Shown here: piece after piece, positions 7,248 through 13,075 of the stretch
Layout of the letters: every line of letters starts with the position of its first letter
Numbering within the stretch: position 1 is the stretch's first letter
Origin: Thermoprotei archaeon
Lineage (GTDB): Archaea > Thermoproteota > Thermoprotei > QMSL01 > B3-G16
DNA: 13,186 bases
Reading direction: 5' to 3'
NCBI GenBank assembly: GCA_003649665.1
Contig: QMSL01000021.1
Coordinates: forward strand, 1 to 13,186
Made by a program: the position numbers and the translations under genes
Notes under the pieces: model-generated
What the model was told of the DNA's origin: nothing
Database searches by the model: none
What the model saw: only the letters and a program-made list of their open reading frames with translations

Positions 7248-7513
7248 CCAGCTCTTCTACCATATGCATATATCATAATCGAAAGAACTACAATTACTGC
7301 CAATAGATATAGCGCCACATTAGACGATAAACGTAATTTTATGGATATCCCTGAGAGGACTGTTCCTAAAAACATTATGAGGAAGCCATAAGCACCAAGT
7401 ATGCCAGTACCTATTAAAGTGATTCTTAGTATCTGCCATACCTCAGTATTGGTTGGCTTCCTTGAGAGACGGAATAGCCTTTCTGAGGATTTAAGGAAAT
7501 CCTTAAGCCCCAT
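7232..7513 (-). CDS. secE: Protein translocase subunit SecE/SEC61-gamma with a C-terminal extension
   Basis: SecE clamps the two halves of SecY in the membrane channel. Residues 1-57 are a standard archaeal SecE: an amphipathic helix with SSERLFRLSRKPTNTEVWQI, then a membrane helix (about 31-56, ITLIGTGILGAYGFLIMFLG). Archaeal SEC61-gamma proteins usually end near 55-75 residues. This one continues to 93 with a second hydrophobic segment (about 66-84, VALYLLAVIVVLSIMIYAY) and a basic end, YGRRAGWWRS. The basic end would put the C-terminus in the cytoplasm. The frame runs without damage into a 16-bp overlap with nusG, which supports the long form. GGGGA precedes the ATG at 7513. It is the first gene of the operon as I read it. 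Confidence 0.92.
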   Translation of the reverse strand: MGLKDFLKSSERLFRLSRKPTNTEVWQILRITLIGTGILGAYGFLIMFLGTVLSGISIKLRLSSNVALYLLAVIVVLSIMIYAYGRRAGWWRS

Positions 7514-7575
7514 TTTCGTTCCCCTGTCTACAGATCTTAGGGCAAATTTAGCTAGTATGACGCTCTAGTAACTAT

Positions 7576-7585
7576 CCTATATAGG
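7576..7585 (-). promoter_or_regulatory. Candidate TATA box of the secE-nusG-rpl-alaS operon
   Basis: The 119-bp gap between ftsY and secE (7514-7632) contains the perfect palindrome CCTATATAGG, preceded on the minus strand by the A-rich AATAAAAG. It lies 63-72 bases upstream of the secE ATG, so transcription would start near 7553 with a leader of about 40 nt. No T-run terminator for the upstream ftsY operon is visible, so read-through is also possible. Confidence 0.4.
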
Positions 7586-7632
7586 CTTTTATTTTAACCT
7601 TCCCTATCCTGAGTACTAAGCTACTTATGGGT

Positions 7633-8544
7633 TTAAAGCCCTATTATTTTCTTTACGAAATCCTCAGGATTAAACTTCATTAAGTCATCATATTCCTGAC
7701 CTGTGCCGAGGTAGATAATAGGTCTGCCCGTCGTCTTTGCTATCGATATAGCTGCACCTCCTTTCACATCAGCATCAACTTTTGTTAATACTACAGCGTC
7801 AATGCCTATCTCCTTATCAAACGTGGAAATTTGCTCTACTACATCATTTCCCATGAGAGCATCTCCTACAAATATTTTTAAATCAGGCTTTACTACACGT
7901 GCTATCTTCTTAAGCTCCTCCATCAGGTTTCTATCAGTTTGTAATCTGCCAGCGGTATCAATTAGCACTACATCATAGTTATGATTTTCTGCAAACCTTA
8001 CAGCATCATAAGCTACGGCAGCAGGATCCGCACCATACTTATGCTTTATCATTCTAACAGAAAGGCGTCGAGCATGTTCTGCCAACTGTTCCTCAGCACC
8101 AGCTCTAAATGTATCGCTACAGGCTAGGACTACCTTAAATCCTTCTCTCTTAAGGAGGAAGGCTATTTTGGCTAAAGTCGTGGTTTTCCCATGACCATTA
8201 GGGCCTAAGAACAATATCACGAAAGGAGCTTTGTCTCGTTCTCTTTTCTCCTTAATTAGGGTTACTAAGTCAGGAGTCTCCCTAGGGAATAGGGATATGA
8301 GGACATTATACATAGTTTCCCTTATGGTATTACGTATGAGATTTTTATCCTTGGGAACTCTCTTACCTCTAAGGCTGTTACTTAATTCATGGATTATATG
8401 CTCAGCAACTTCAACTGCAACATCACTTTCAACTAATTTAAAGAAGAGTTCATCCAAATACTCATTAAGCGTCTTTTCATTTAATTCGACTGTAGTTAAT
8501 TTATCTATAAGGCCTTTAACAGCGTTCCTTAACTTATTGAACAT
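7633..8544 (-). CDS. ftsY: Signal recognition particle receptor FtsY
   Basis: FtsY is the SRP receptor GTPase that docks ribosome-nascent chain complexes carrying SRP54 onto the translocon. From the ATG at 8544 the protein has 303 residues. An N domain (about 1-100) is followed by the NG GTPase. Its motifs are G1 GPNGHGKT at 114-121, the SRP-GTPase insertion box with DTFRAGAEEQL, G3 DTAGR at 196-200, G4 TKVD near 254 and the closing GTGQEYDDL. There is no long acidic A domain, as is usual in archaea. I prefer this start because GGGAG lies just upstream; an in-frame GTG at 8562 would add six residues. The 5' end overlaps pfdA by 11 bp (29 bp with the GTG). It is the last gene of the rps19e operon and sits next to the secE operon. 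Confidence 0.96.
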   Translation of the reverse strand: MFNKLRNAVKGLIDKLTTVELNEKTLNEYLDELFFKLVESDVAVEVAEHIIHELSNSLRGKRVPKDKNLIRNTIRETMYNVLISLFPRETPDLVTLIKEKRERDKAPFVILFLGPNGHGKTTTLAKIAFLLKREGFKVVLACSDTFRAGAEEQLAEHARRLSVRMIKHKYGADPAAVAYDAVRFAENHNYDVVLIDTAGRLQTDRNLMEELKKIARVVKPDLKIFVGDALMGNDVVEQISTFDKEIGIDAVVLTKVDADVKGGAAISIAKTTGRPIIYLGTGQEYDDLMKFNPEDFVKKIIGL

Positions 8545-8983
8545 TTTGACTCCCTTGACCACCTAAATACCTTTGAAGTAAGGGAGTTATTTCTGATAGA
8601 CGTTTACTGACATTTGCACCATCTCTTTGTAGCTTCTTAAGAGTTTCGTCAACCTCCTGAATGCGCTTATTTATGTACTCCTCGGCCTTATTTATATCAC
8701 ATTCCATAAGATATCTATGTCCTATTTCCACGAGTACACTTTCGACGTTATGAAGCGTTACATACAAATGTACTCCTGTTCCAATTGGTACTAAGGCCTC
8801 AGTATCCTTGCGAGTACTCTTGATAGCCTCTAGAGTCTCCTTAGTTTTGATTAGTTCAGCTCTATTGGCATTTAATAATCTTATTTGCTGTGTTATCGTA
8901 TCGAGTAGTTGCCTCAGGTATTGATACTCTAAAACTAATCTTTGGATTTCTCGCTGATCTATAGTAGGCGCTTTCTCACTCAT
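8534..8983 (-). CDS. pfdA: Prefoldin subunit alpha
   Basis: Prefoldin is a jellyfish-shaped hexamer of two alpha and four beta subunits that holds unfolded proteins for a chaperonin. The 149-residue protein has the alpha-type layout. An N-terminal coiled-coil helix (about 8-60, IQRLVLEYQYLRQLLDTITQQI) leads into a central double beta-hairpin region (about 64-95, LVPIGTGVHLYVTLHNVESVLVEIG). A second coiled-coil helix covers about 97-140. The LVPIG motif is typical of alpha subunits. Its ATG overlaps the LX stop in an ATGA junction, and its 3' end overlaps ftsY. The beta subunit gene is not in the window. Confidence 0.94.
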   Translation of the reverse strand: MSEKAPTIDQREIQRLVLEYQYLRQLLDTITQQIRLLNANRAELIKTKETLEAIKSTRKDTEALVPIGTGVHLYVTLHNVESVLVEIGHRYLMECDINKAEEYINKRIQEVDETLKKLQRDGANVSKRLSEITPLLQRYLGGQGSQNVQ

Positions 8984-9219
8984 GATATCAGCCTCAGTAA
9001 TTGGATTAATTCAGGCTTAGTTACTTCCTCTGGACTTATCTCCTCTATTTTCTCTATCTTTATATGGGCTCTCTTAAGCTTATGCCTACTACCTAGATTT
9101 GAGTACACTTTCTCTAATGCGTGCTCCTTCCGTAAGGCCCTTACCTCAAGTGAGAACTTCTGCCAGGAATCTCCGATTAACATCTTTCCCCTAATTCGGA
9201 ATATCTTTACCTCACTCAT
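8980..9219 (-). CDS. rplX: Ribosomal protein LX (L18a/L20a family)
   Basis: LX is a small archaeal large-subunit protein corresponding to one domain of eukaryotic L18a/L20. The 79-residue product begins SEVKIFRIRGKMLIGDSWQKFSLEVRAL and continues with HALEKVYSNLGSRHKLKRAHIKIEKIEEI, the characteristic beta-alpha-beta pattern and motif order of the family. Its ATG directly follows the eif6 TAA with no gap. The Shine-Dalgarno motif GGGGTGA is built from the last codons of eif6, so translation is almost certainly coupled. The stop overlaps the pfdA start as ATGA. Confidence 0.93.
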   Translation of the reverse strand: MSEVKIFRIRGKMLIGDSWQKFSLEVRALRKEHALEKVYSNLGSRHKLKRAHIKIEKIEEISPEEVTKPELIQLLRLIS

Positions 9220-9906
9220 TTAGCTCACCCCTAATATCCTCCCTATATGCATTAATTCAGGACCAGTACTATCATCGCCCACTAGAGCTCCTTTATTGTT
9301 TGTTAATATCCCCGTCCTTAAAAAGGGTACCCCCTTATTTACTGTACCTACATCGGCCTTAGAAACCTTGAAAAATTCCATTAGTTCCTCGACTTTAGAT
9401 TCAGATGCTGATGGGTGTAGTAGTAAACCTTGATTGTTAACTACTCCCGCAGAACCGACGACACCTACGTCATCAGATATTCTACCTTTCATCACTTCAA
9501 CGTCTAATATATCCTCGATTACCTTAACTACGGAATCCTCAAGTCTGTCATATACTAATGCAGAATGATCATTTACTAAAATTAAGTTCCCTAAGGCAGT
9601 ATATCTAGTATCCCTTATGACCTCTACATTGAGTAAATCCTTAAGCTCTTTTGTTAGGAGGTCAAGTTCACGGTCTAGAATTATCTTAGGCAAGACGATG
9701 CCGTTGTTGTTAATAGCGGCTAGAATTCCCAATATCGAGAGACCACCAATAGTACACCTAATAACACGCTCCACTTCAAGTATCTCCAGAACTAAGTTTT
9801 CAAACTTCTTTGGAGCGCTTTCTGGAAGGATAGCTATTTTATCATTTACAAGAGCATACACGCCGACGTTTGGAGTCCCAAATATAGATGCCGTAGTTAG
9901 AACCAC
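9220..9906 (-). CDS. eif6: Translation initiation factor 6 (aIF6)
   Basis: aIF6 binds the 50S subunit (the L14/L24e region) and prevents premature joining with 30S; eukaryotic eIF6 also acts in 60S maturation. The 228-residue protein shows the repeated motifs of the five-fold pseudosymmetric IF6 fold: FGTPNVGVYALVND, LGILAAINNNGIVLP, ALGNLILVNDHSALV, VGSAGVVNNQGLLLHP and RTGILTNNKGALVGDDSTGPEL. The start is a GTG at 9906, with GGTGA six bases upstream and an in-frame stop immediately before, so no longer start is available. It lies 19 bp after rpl31e and directly abuts LX. Confidence 0.97.
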   Translation of the reverse strand: MVLTTASIFGTPNVGVYALVNDKIAILPESAPKKFENLVLEILEVERVIRCTIGGLSILGILAAINNNGIVLPKIILDRELDLLTKELKDLLNVEVIRDTRYTALGNLILVNDHSALVYDRLEDSVVKVIEDILDVEVMKGRISDDVGVVGSAGVVNNQGLLLHPSASESKVEELMEFFKVSKADVGTVNKGVPFLRTGILTNNKGALVGDDSTGPELMHIGRILGVS

Positions 9907-9925
9907 GATTAGTCACCATAAAGAC

Positions 9926-10204
9926 TTAGGGTCTCTCCAATAGCTCAACAACAGCAGTGTTATCCTCATATTTCTTTACTCTTACTGCTACGCGTCTAGG
10001 TGGTTTCTCTCTTCCTCTTCTCCATACGTACTCGTTTACCTCAGGCGAGATCTTAATTACCTCGGCCTTAACATGCCTTTTTATGAATTCTCTAATGAGC
10101 CTAATAGCCCTACTTGCCCTTTTAGTTCTAGGAACGGAGTATACCTTTCTTAATGGTATTACATACTCCCTTTCGAGAATGACTTTTCCTTCTTCTGAGG
10201 ACAT
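9926..10204 (-). CDS. rpl31e: Ribosomal protein L31e
   Basis: L31e is an archaeal/eukaryotic large-subunit protein near the polypeptide exit tunnel. The 92-residue protein contains the family core REYVIPLRKVYSVPRTKRAS (14-33), AIRLIREFIKRHVKAEVIKISPEVNEYVW, and RRVAVRVKKYEDNTAVVELL. The length and basic character are normal. It begins 13 bp after rpl39e and ends 19 bp before eif6. The rpl39e-rpl31e-eif6 order is a known archaeal cluster. Confidence 0.96.
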   Translation of the reverse strand: MSSEEGKVILEREYVIPLRKVYSVPRTKRASRAIRLIREFIKRHVKAEVIKISPEVNEYVWRRGREKPPRRVAVRVKKYEDNTAVVELLERP

Positions 10205-10217
10205 ATAACATCCCCCT

Positions 10218-10373
10218 TTATGCCTTTAATCTCTTCCTTCTCCAATGCCTTAATTTAGGATGAGTTCTAAACTTTCCCATAGTCTTCACTATAACCCATA
10301 TTGGCGGTCTTCTATTTTGTTTAAGGGCGTGAGCTAGGCGTAGCTTTTTCCCTAAGGGCTTCCCCTTAGCCAT
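10218..10373 (-). CDS. rpl39e: Ribosomal protein L39e
   Basis: Minus-strand translation from the ATG at 10373 gives a 51-residue, very basic protein. It begins MAKGKPLGKKLRLAHALKQN and contains RRPPIWVIVKTMGKF, the L39e signature; it ends in WRRKRLKA before a TAA. L39e lines the nascent peptide exit tunnel of the large subunit, and its usual length is about 51 residues. The AAGGAGGT ribosome-binding motif lies inside the last codons of the PDCD5-family gene, only two bases separate the genes, and L31e follows after 13 bp. The gene is easily missed by length-filtered gene finding. Confidence 0.97.
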   Translation of the reverse strand: MAKGKPLGKKLRLAHALKQNRRPPIWVIVKTMGKFRTHPKLRHWRRKRLKA

Positions 10374-10375
10374 AT

Positions 10376-10729
10376 TCATAACCTCCTTATTCTTATATCG
10401 CGTCTGCTTTGTTTATCTATCATGATTAATATCTGCTTTAACTGCTCATCAGTTATTGGAATGGATATCCTTCCACTTTGAGCTAATCGGATTAACTCAT
10501 TCTCGAGTTGAGTTGCCATCTCGGGTCTTACTATCTTTAGATTGGAAAGTCTACTCCTAGCCTCAGGAGTAAGTATCCTCCTAAGTATTGCTTCCTTTCT
10601 TGCCTCTAATTCCCTTAGTAGCTCACGTCTCCTAGCTTCCTCTAGAAGTCTACGTTGATACTCAAGTAACTTCCTCCTTCTTAACTCCTCAAGCTCCTCA
10701 TCAGATATTTCAAACTCATCTGCAGACAT
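10376..10729 (-). CDS. PDCD5/TFAR19-family DNA-binding protein
   Basis: This 117-residue protein belongs to the archaeal homologues of eukaryotic PDCD5, usually annotated as DNA-binding proteins. The N-terminus is acidic and probably disordered (SADEFEISDEELEEL). A long Arg/Glu-rich helix follows (about 15-50, RRRKLLEYQRRLLEEARRRE). The conserved three-helix bundle comes next, with ILTPEARSRLSNLKIVRPEMA and QLENELIRLAQSGRI, the latter being the best family signature. A basic tail (RRDIRIRRL) ends the protein. The cellular role in archaea is not settled; eukaryotic PDCD5 has been linked to chaperonin CCT, and a prefoldin subunit lies in the same operon. It starts 11 bp after rps19e. Confidence 0.93.
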   Translation of the reverse strand: MSADEFEISDEELEELRRRKLLEYQRRLLEEARRRELLRELEARKEAILRRILTPEARSRLSNLKIVRPEMATQLENELIRLAQSGRISIPITDEQLKQILIMIDKQSRRDIRIRRL

Positions 10730-10740
10730 GACAATCCCTC

Positions 10741-11223
10741 CTAAGGTACCGCGTATTTCTTCAGATCAGGAATCTCCTTGACTAGCTCTCTAAAGACTCT
10801 AGTAGCGATGCTATCTAATAAACTTCTTCCCTCAGGGGTTAGCGCTCTTCCTTTAATGATTCCATTGTTATCCTTAACTTTATATACTAGACCCGCCTTC
10901 TCTAATTGCTGTAATATCTTCCTTATTATAGCGCCACCGCCCTTCTTGAATACCTCAGGCTTAACCCTACCTCTCACTCTTCCTCCATATGCTGTTCTAA
11001 GCCTCTCCACTCCTACGGGACCGTGTAGGTATAGCTTCCTTAATATAGATGCTGCCCTAATGTACCACCAGTCAGGATTGTCTGGAGGCCTAAGCCTAGC
11101 TGGTCCAGCGGTCTTTACGAACATAGCCCAAGGTGGTGGACGCACTTCGGGAACATTCTTCTTTAGGTACTCAGCTAACGCAGATATTAGCCTATCTGGA
11201 GGTACATCATATACTGTGACCAA
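10741..11223 (-). CDS. rps19e: Ribosomal protein S19e
   Basis: S19e is an archaeal/eukaryotic small-subunit head protein with a winged-helix-like fold. The 160-residue product begins MVTVYDVPPDRLISALAEYL. It contains the family motifs PPPWAMFVKTAGPARLRPPDNPDWWYIRAASILRKLY (given here across about residues 30-70), GPVGVERLRTAYGG and ALTPEGRSLLD. The start is a TTG at 11223, supported by the conserved MVTVYDVP N-terminus and by AAGGTGG a few bases upstream; no ATG or GTG fits better. It is the first gene of the run down to ftsY and is preceded by a 183-bp gene-free stretch with promoter-like elements. Confidence 0.96.
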   Translation of the reverse strand: MVTVYDVPPDRLISALAEYLKKNVPEVRPPPWAMFVKTAGPARLRPPDNPDWWYIRAASILRKLYLHGPVGVERLRTAYGGRVRGRVKPEVFKKGGGAIIRKILQQLEKAGLVYKVKDNNGIIKGRALTPEGRSLLDSIATRVFRELVKEIPDLKKYAVP

Positions 11224-11274
11224 TAGTGTCCACCTTCCCCTTAATACATTAGCTAGTCTAATTAATTCTTTACT

Positions 11275-11375
11275 CTTAACCTATATTAGGAGTGCTTAGT
11301 TCGGTACGTATTGGAATACATTAACAAAGCCTATTTAAATGTGACCGCCTAGTCGAGGATTGCGTATAGGTTAAG
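11275..11375. repeat. Perfect 11-bp inverted repeat flanking the rps19e promoter
   Basis: CTTAACCTATA at 11275-11285 is exactly complementary to TATAGGTTAAG at 11365-11375, with 79 bp between the arms. One arm lies upstream and the other downstream of the TATA-like box at 11332-11339. It could be a paired operator or the stem of a large RNA hairpin. Read directly from the sequence; its function is unknown. Confidence 0.6.
11332..11339 (-). promoter_or_regulatory. Candidate TATA box of the rps19e operon
   Basis: Minus-strand TTTAAATA lies in the 183-bp gene-free stretch 11224-11406, about 110 bp upstream of the rps19e start. That would give a leader of roughly 80 nt. A second AT-rich element, CCTAATATAGG (11290-11280), lies closer and would give a leader of about 35 nt. 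I cannot decide between them. No RNA gene was recognised in this stretch. Confidence 0.35.
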
Positions 11376-11406
11376 TTGTACGTTATGATGAGACCCACGC
11401 TATATC

Positions 11407-11745
11407 TTACACCTTGTATATTACGAATGTATAACCCCTTACGCCAGCTAAGCGCGCATTGCACTTCTCAGCTACTCTCTTTGCTATTTCTCGTCTATCC
11501 ATGTTTAACACCTTGATGCAACTTGGTAATATCCTAACCTTTATTACCCTTCTTTTCTTTAGCTGTCTCTTTATCTCGGCTATTAGTTCCTCTGTAATGC
11601 CTTTCTTACCTATGTGCACTTGAGCAGGCTCATGCCATGTCCTCTTAATTAATATAATCAGGGTATTTGACCCATATTTGTCTTCCCTACTAGTATTCCT
11701 ATTCCGTATCCCTCGCATGTTAACCACTAAAGTAACCTCTTTCAT
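11407..11745 (-). CDS. CRM-domain (YhbY-like) RNA-binding protein
   Basis: The 112-residue product carries a CRM domain with the fold's GxxG loop: VHIGKKGITEELIAEIKRQL (about 43-62), then RRVIKVRI, and a C-terminal VRGYTFVIYKV strand. Bacterial YhbY associates with pre-50S particles, so a role in ribosome assembly is likely and fits the neighbouring genes. The start is uncertain. The ATG at 11745 has no Shine-Dalgarno motif. A GTG at 11727 has GAGGT seven bases upstream, and an ATG at 11718 also lies before the domain. It is divergent from tfs and separated by 183 bp from rps19e, so it is probably its own unit or a read-through leader gene of that operon. Confidence 0.87.
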   Translation of the reverse strand: MKEVTLVVNMRGIRNRNTSREDKYGSNTLIILIKRTWHEPAQVHIGKKGITEELIAEIKRQLKKRRVIKVRILPSCIKVLNMDRREIAKRVAEKCNARLAGVRGYTFVIYKV

Positions 11746-11806
11746 AATACAGAGGAGTTATAGTTAAAGTTGCCCTTCATTAATTATTGATCTTGACAGG
11801 TTAACA

Positions 11807-11815
11807 TTTATTTAA
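11807..11815. promoter_or_regulatory. Shared divergent TATA element between tfs and the CRM gene
   Basis: The sequence TTTATTTAA on the plus strand reads TTAAATAAA on the minus strand. It lies about 50 bp upstream of the tfs ATG and about 65 bp upstream of the CRM-gene ATG, so it could serve as a TATA box in either direction. No other strong TATA-like box is seen in 11746-11860. Confidence 0.4.
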
Positions 11816-11860
11816 GTCCTTGCTTTAATATTGCATTAAACCGGAGGAAGTGATCGTCAT

Positions 11861-12193
11861 ATGGAATTCTGTCCGCGGTGCGGTAAGCTCATGACTCCTG
11901 TAAGGAAAGAGGGAAAGGTAGTCCTCAAGTGCATTAACTGTGGATATGAGGAAGAGCCTAGAAGTGAGAAGAAGCTTGTAATCAAACATGAAGTGCAACA
12001 CAGCCCTCAAGAGAGAACGGTAGTTATTGAGGAGAGGAAAATAGATCTCTCCGCAACAGTTAAGGCTAAGTGTCCGAGGTGTGGCTATAACAGGGCCTAC
12101 TTCTGGATGGTTCAAACTAGAGCGGCTGATGAGCCATCAACTAGGTTCTTCAAGTGTGCTAGATGCGGGTATGTGTGGCGTGAGTATGATTAG
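11861..12193 (+). CDS. tfs: Transcription factor S (TFS, TFIIS-like cleavage factor)
   Basis: TFS rescues backtracked RNA polymerase by stimulating transcript cleavage. The 110-residue protein has two zinc ribbons. The N-terminal one uses C4, C7, C24, C27 (CPRCGK...CINCGY). The C-terminal TFIIS-type one uses C71, C74, C99, C102. Between the last two Cys pairs is QTRAADEPST, with the acidic pair D90-E91 that donates metal-coordinating side chains in the polymerase active site. The pair is intact, so this looks like a cleavage-competent TFS rather than an inhibitory paralogue. The ATG at 11861 follows GTGATC with a five-base spacer. It runs divergently from the CRM gene and 57 bp ahead of pcn. 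Confidence 0.96.
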   Translation: MEFCPRCGKLMTPVRKEGKVVLKCINCGYEEEPRSEKKLVIKHEVQHSPQERTVVIEERKIDLSATVKAKCPRCGYNRAYFWMVQTRAADEPSTRFFKCARCGYVWREYD

Positions 12194-12208
12194 TTGCTTA
12201 TGCGATAT

Positions 12209-12218
12209 GTTTAATAAA
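12209..12218 (+). promoter_or_regulatory. Candidate TATA box of pcn
   Basis: The 57-bp gap between tfs and pcn contains GTTTAATAAA. It lies 33-42 bases before the pcn ATG, which would give a very short leader carrying GGAG at 12240-12243. Co-transcription with tfs is equally possible. Confidence 0.3.
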
Positions 12219-12250
12219 TTTGACCTCTAATAGCCTATTGGAGCGAGAAT

Positions 12251-13000
12251 ATGGGTCTTAGATTGGTCTTCAGTGATGCAAAAACATGGAAGTATTTAGT
12301 TGATACGCTTTCTAGATTAATAGATGAAGCAGCGTTCATAGCGAAGCCACAAGGACTCACATTGCGCGCATTAGATCCATCGAGAATAGCTATGGTGGAT
12401 CTCGAGATTCCAGCAGAGGCATTTGAGGAGTATGAATGTACAGAGGAGGAGGTCAGAATAGGAGTTAACTTTGATGAATTAAAGAAGATAATGAAGAGGG
12501 GAAGAGCTAAAGATAAATTTGAACTAGAGGTGGGGGAGGATAAGAAATTAAACGTGAGGTTTAAGGGACATGCAATTAGGACATTCGTGCTTCCACTACT
12601 AGATTTAGGAACTCAGCAGCTTCCAACGCCTAAGATACCTATAACAGCACATGTTAAAGTTCTAAGCGATGCCGTGACTGATGCACTTAAAGATGCCGCA
12701 ATAGTAAGTGATTACGTGAGGTTTGAAGCGAATGAAGAGAGGTTTGTAATAAAAGCTTCAAGCGATAGAGGTAATGTAGAGGTTGATTTCACACAGGAGT
12801 TAGGAAGTCTAATAGAGCTTGACGTAAAGGAGCCTGCAATAGCGTCGTATAGCTTAGACTATCTGACGGATATGAGTAAGACATCTGCCATATCAGACAT
12901 AGTCACAATAGAATATGCAAGCAACAAACCTTTGATAATGACGTATGATTTACCAGGAGGAGGAAGGCTTACATTCTACTTAGCACCAAGAATGGAGTAA
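12251..13000 (+). CDS. pcn: DNA polymerase sliding clamp (PCNA)
   Basis: PCNA is the ring-shaped processivity clamp that tethers DNA polymerases, Fen1, ligase and other PIP-box proteins to DNA. The 249-residue length is standard. The first domain has LRALDPSRIAMVDLEIPAEAF (about 38-58) and the second ends in a typical clamp C-terminus (LIMTYDLPGGGRLTFYLAPRME). The interdomain connector loop is at about 117-131 (LDLGTQQLPTPKIPI), and QLPTPKIP borders the PIP-binding pocket. GGAG lies upstream of the ATG at 12251. Many Crenarchaeota carry several PCNA paralogues, so whether this one is a homo- or heterotrimer subunit cannot be told from this window. Confidence 0.97.
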   Translation: MGLRLVFSDAKTWKYLVDTLSRLIDEAAFIAKPQGLTLRALDPSRIAMVDLEIPAEAFEEYECTEEEVRIGVNFDELKKIMKRGRAKDKFELEVGEDKKLNVRFKGHAIRTFVLPLLDLGTQQLPTPKIPITAHVKVLSDAVTDALKDAAIVSDYVRFEANEERFVIKASSDRGNVEVDFTQELGSLIELDVKEPAIASYSLDYLTDMSKTSAISDIVTIEYASNKPLIMTYDLPGGGRLTFYLAPRME

Positions 13001-13030
13001 TCTCCTAAGAACGTCGGAAGAAAATAAACG

Positions 13031-13041
13031 TTAATATTAAG
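13031..13041 (+). promoter_or_regulatory. Possible TATA element ahead of priL
   Basis: TTAATATTAAG lies in the 75-bp gap after pcn, about 40 bases upstream of the ATG at 13076. It would place a start near 13060. Support is composition only. Confidence 0.2.
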
Positions 13042-13075
13042 TATAGCTCGCTCAGAACGTAGTTTGGGTTCTCTA

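Noticed and set aside
7232..7333. The SecE C-terminal extension as a fused Sec-beta subunit
   Set aside because: Sec-beta is tail-anchored with an N-in topology. Here the second segment would cross from outside to inside, and no Sec-beta motif is visible.
10778..11299. Long plus-strand open frame (173 codons) opposite rps19e
   Set aside because: It lies antisense to a clear S19e gene, has low-complexity Leu/Ser/Pro composition typical of shadow frames, and has no recognisable domain. The same applies to antisense frames at 6305-6769 (over rpl11), 4880-5275 (over rpl10), 8231-8566 (over ftsY), 9617-9943 (over eif6) and 1376-1687 (over alaS).
11385..11391. ATGATGA resembling the C box of a C/D sRNA
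   Set aside because: No CTGA D box at a suitable distance and no paired internal D'/C' boxes were found, and the match overlaps no conserved structure I can see.
11825..12115. Minus-strand open frame (96 codons) over tfs
   Set aside because: It is antisense to the cysteine-rich tfs gene, whose zinc ribbons are intact. It shows no domain and no ribosome-binding site.
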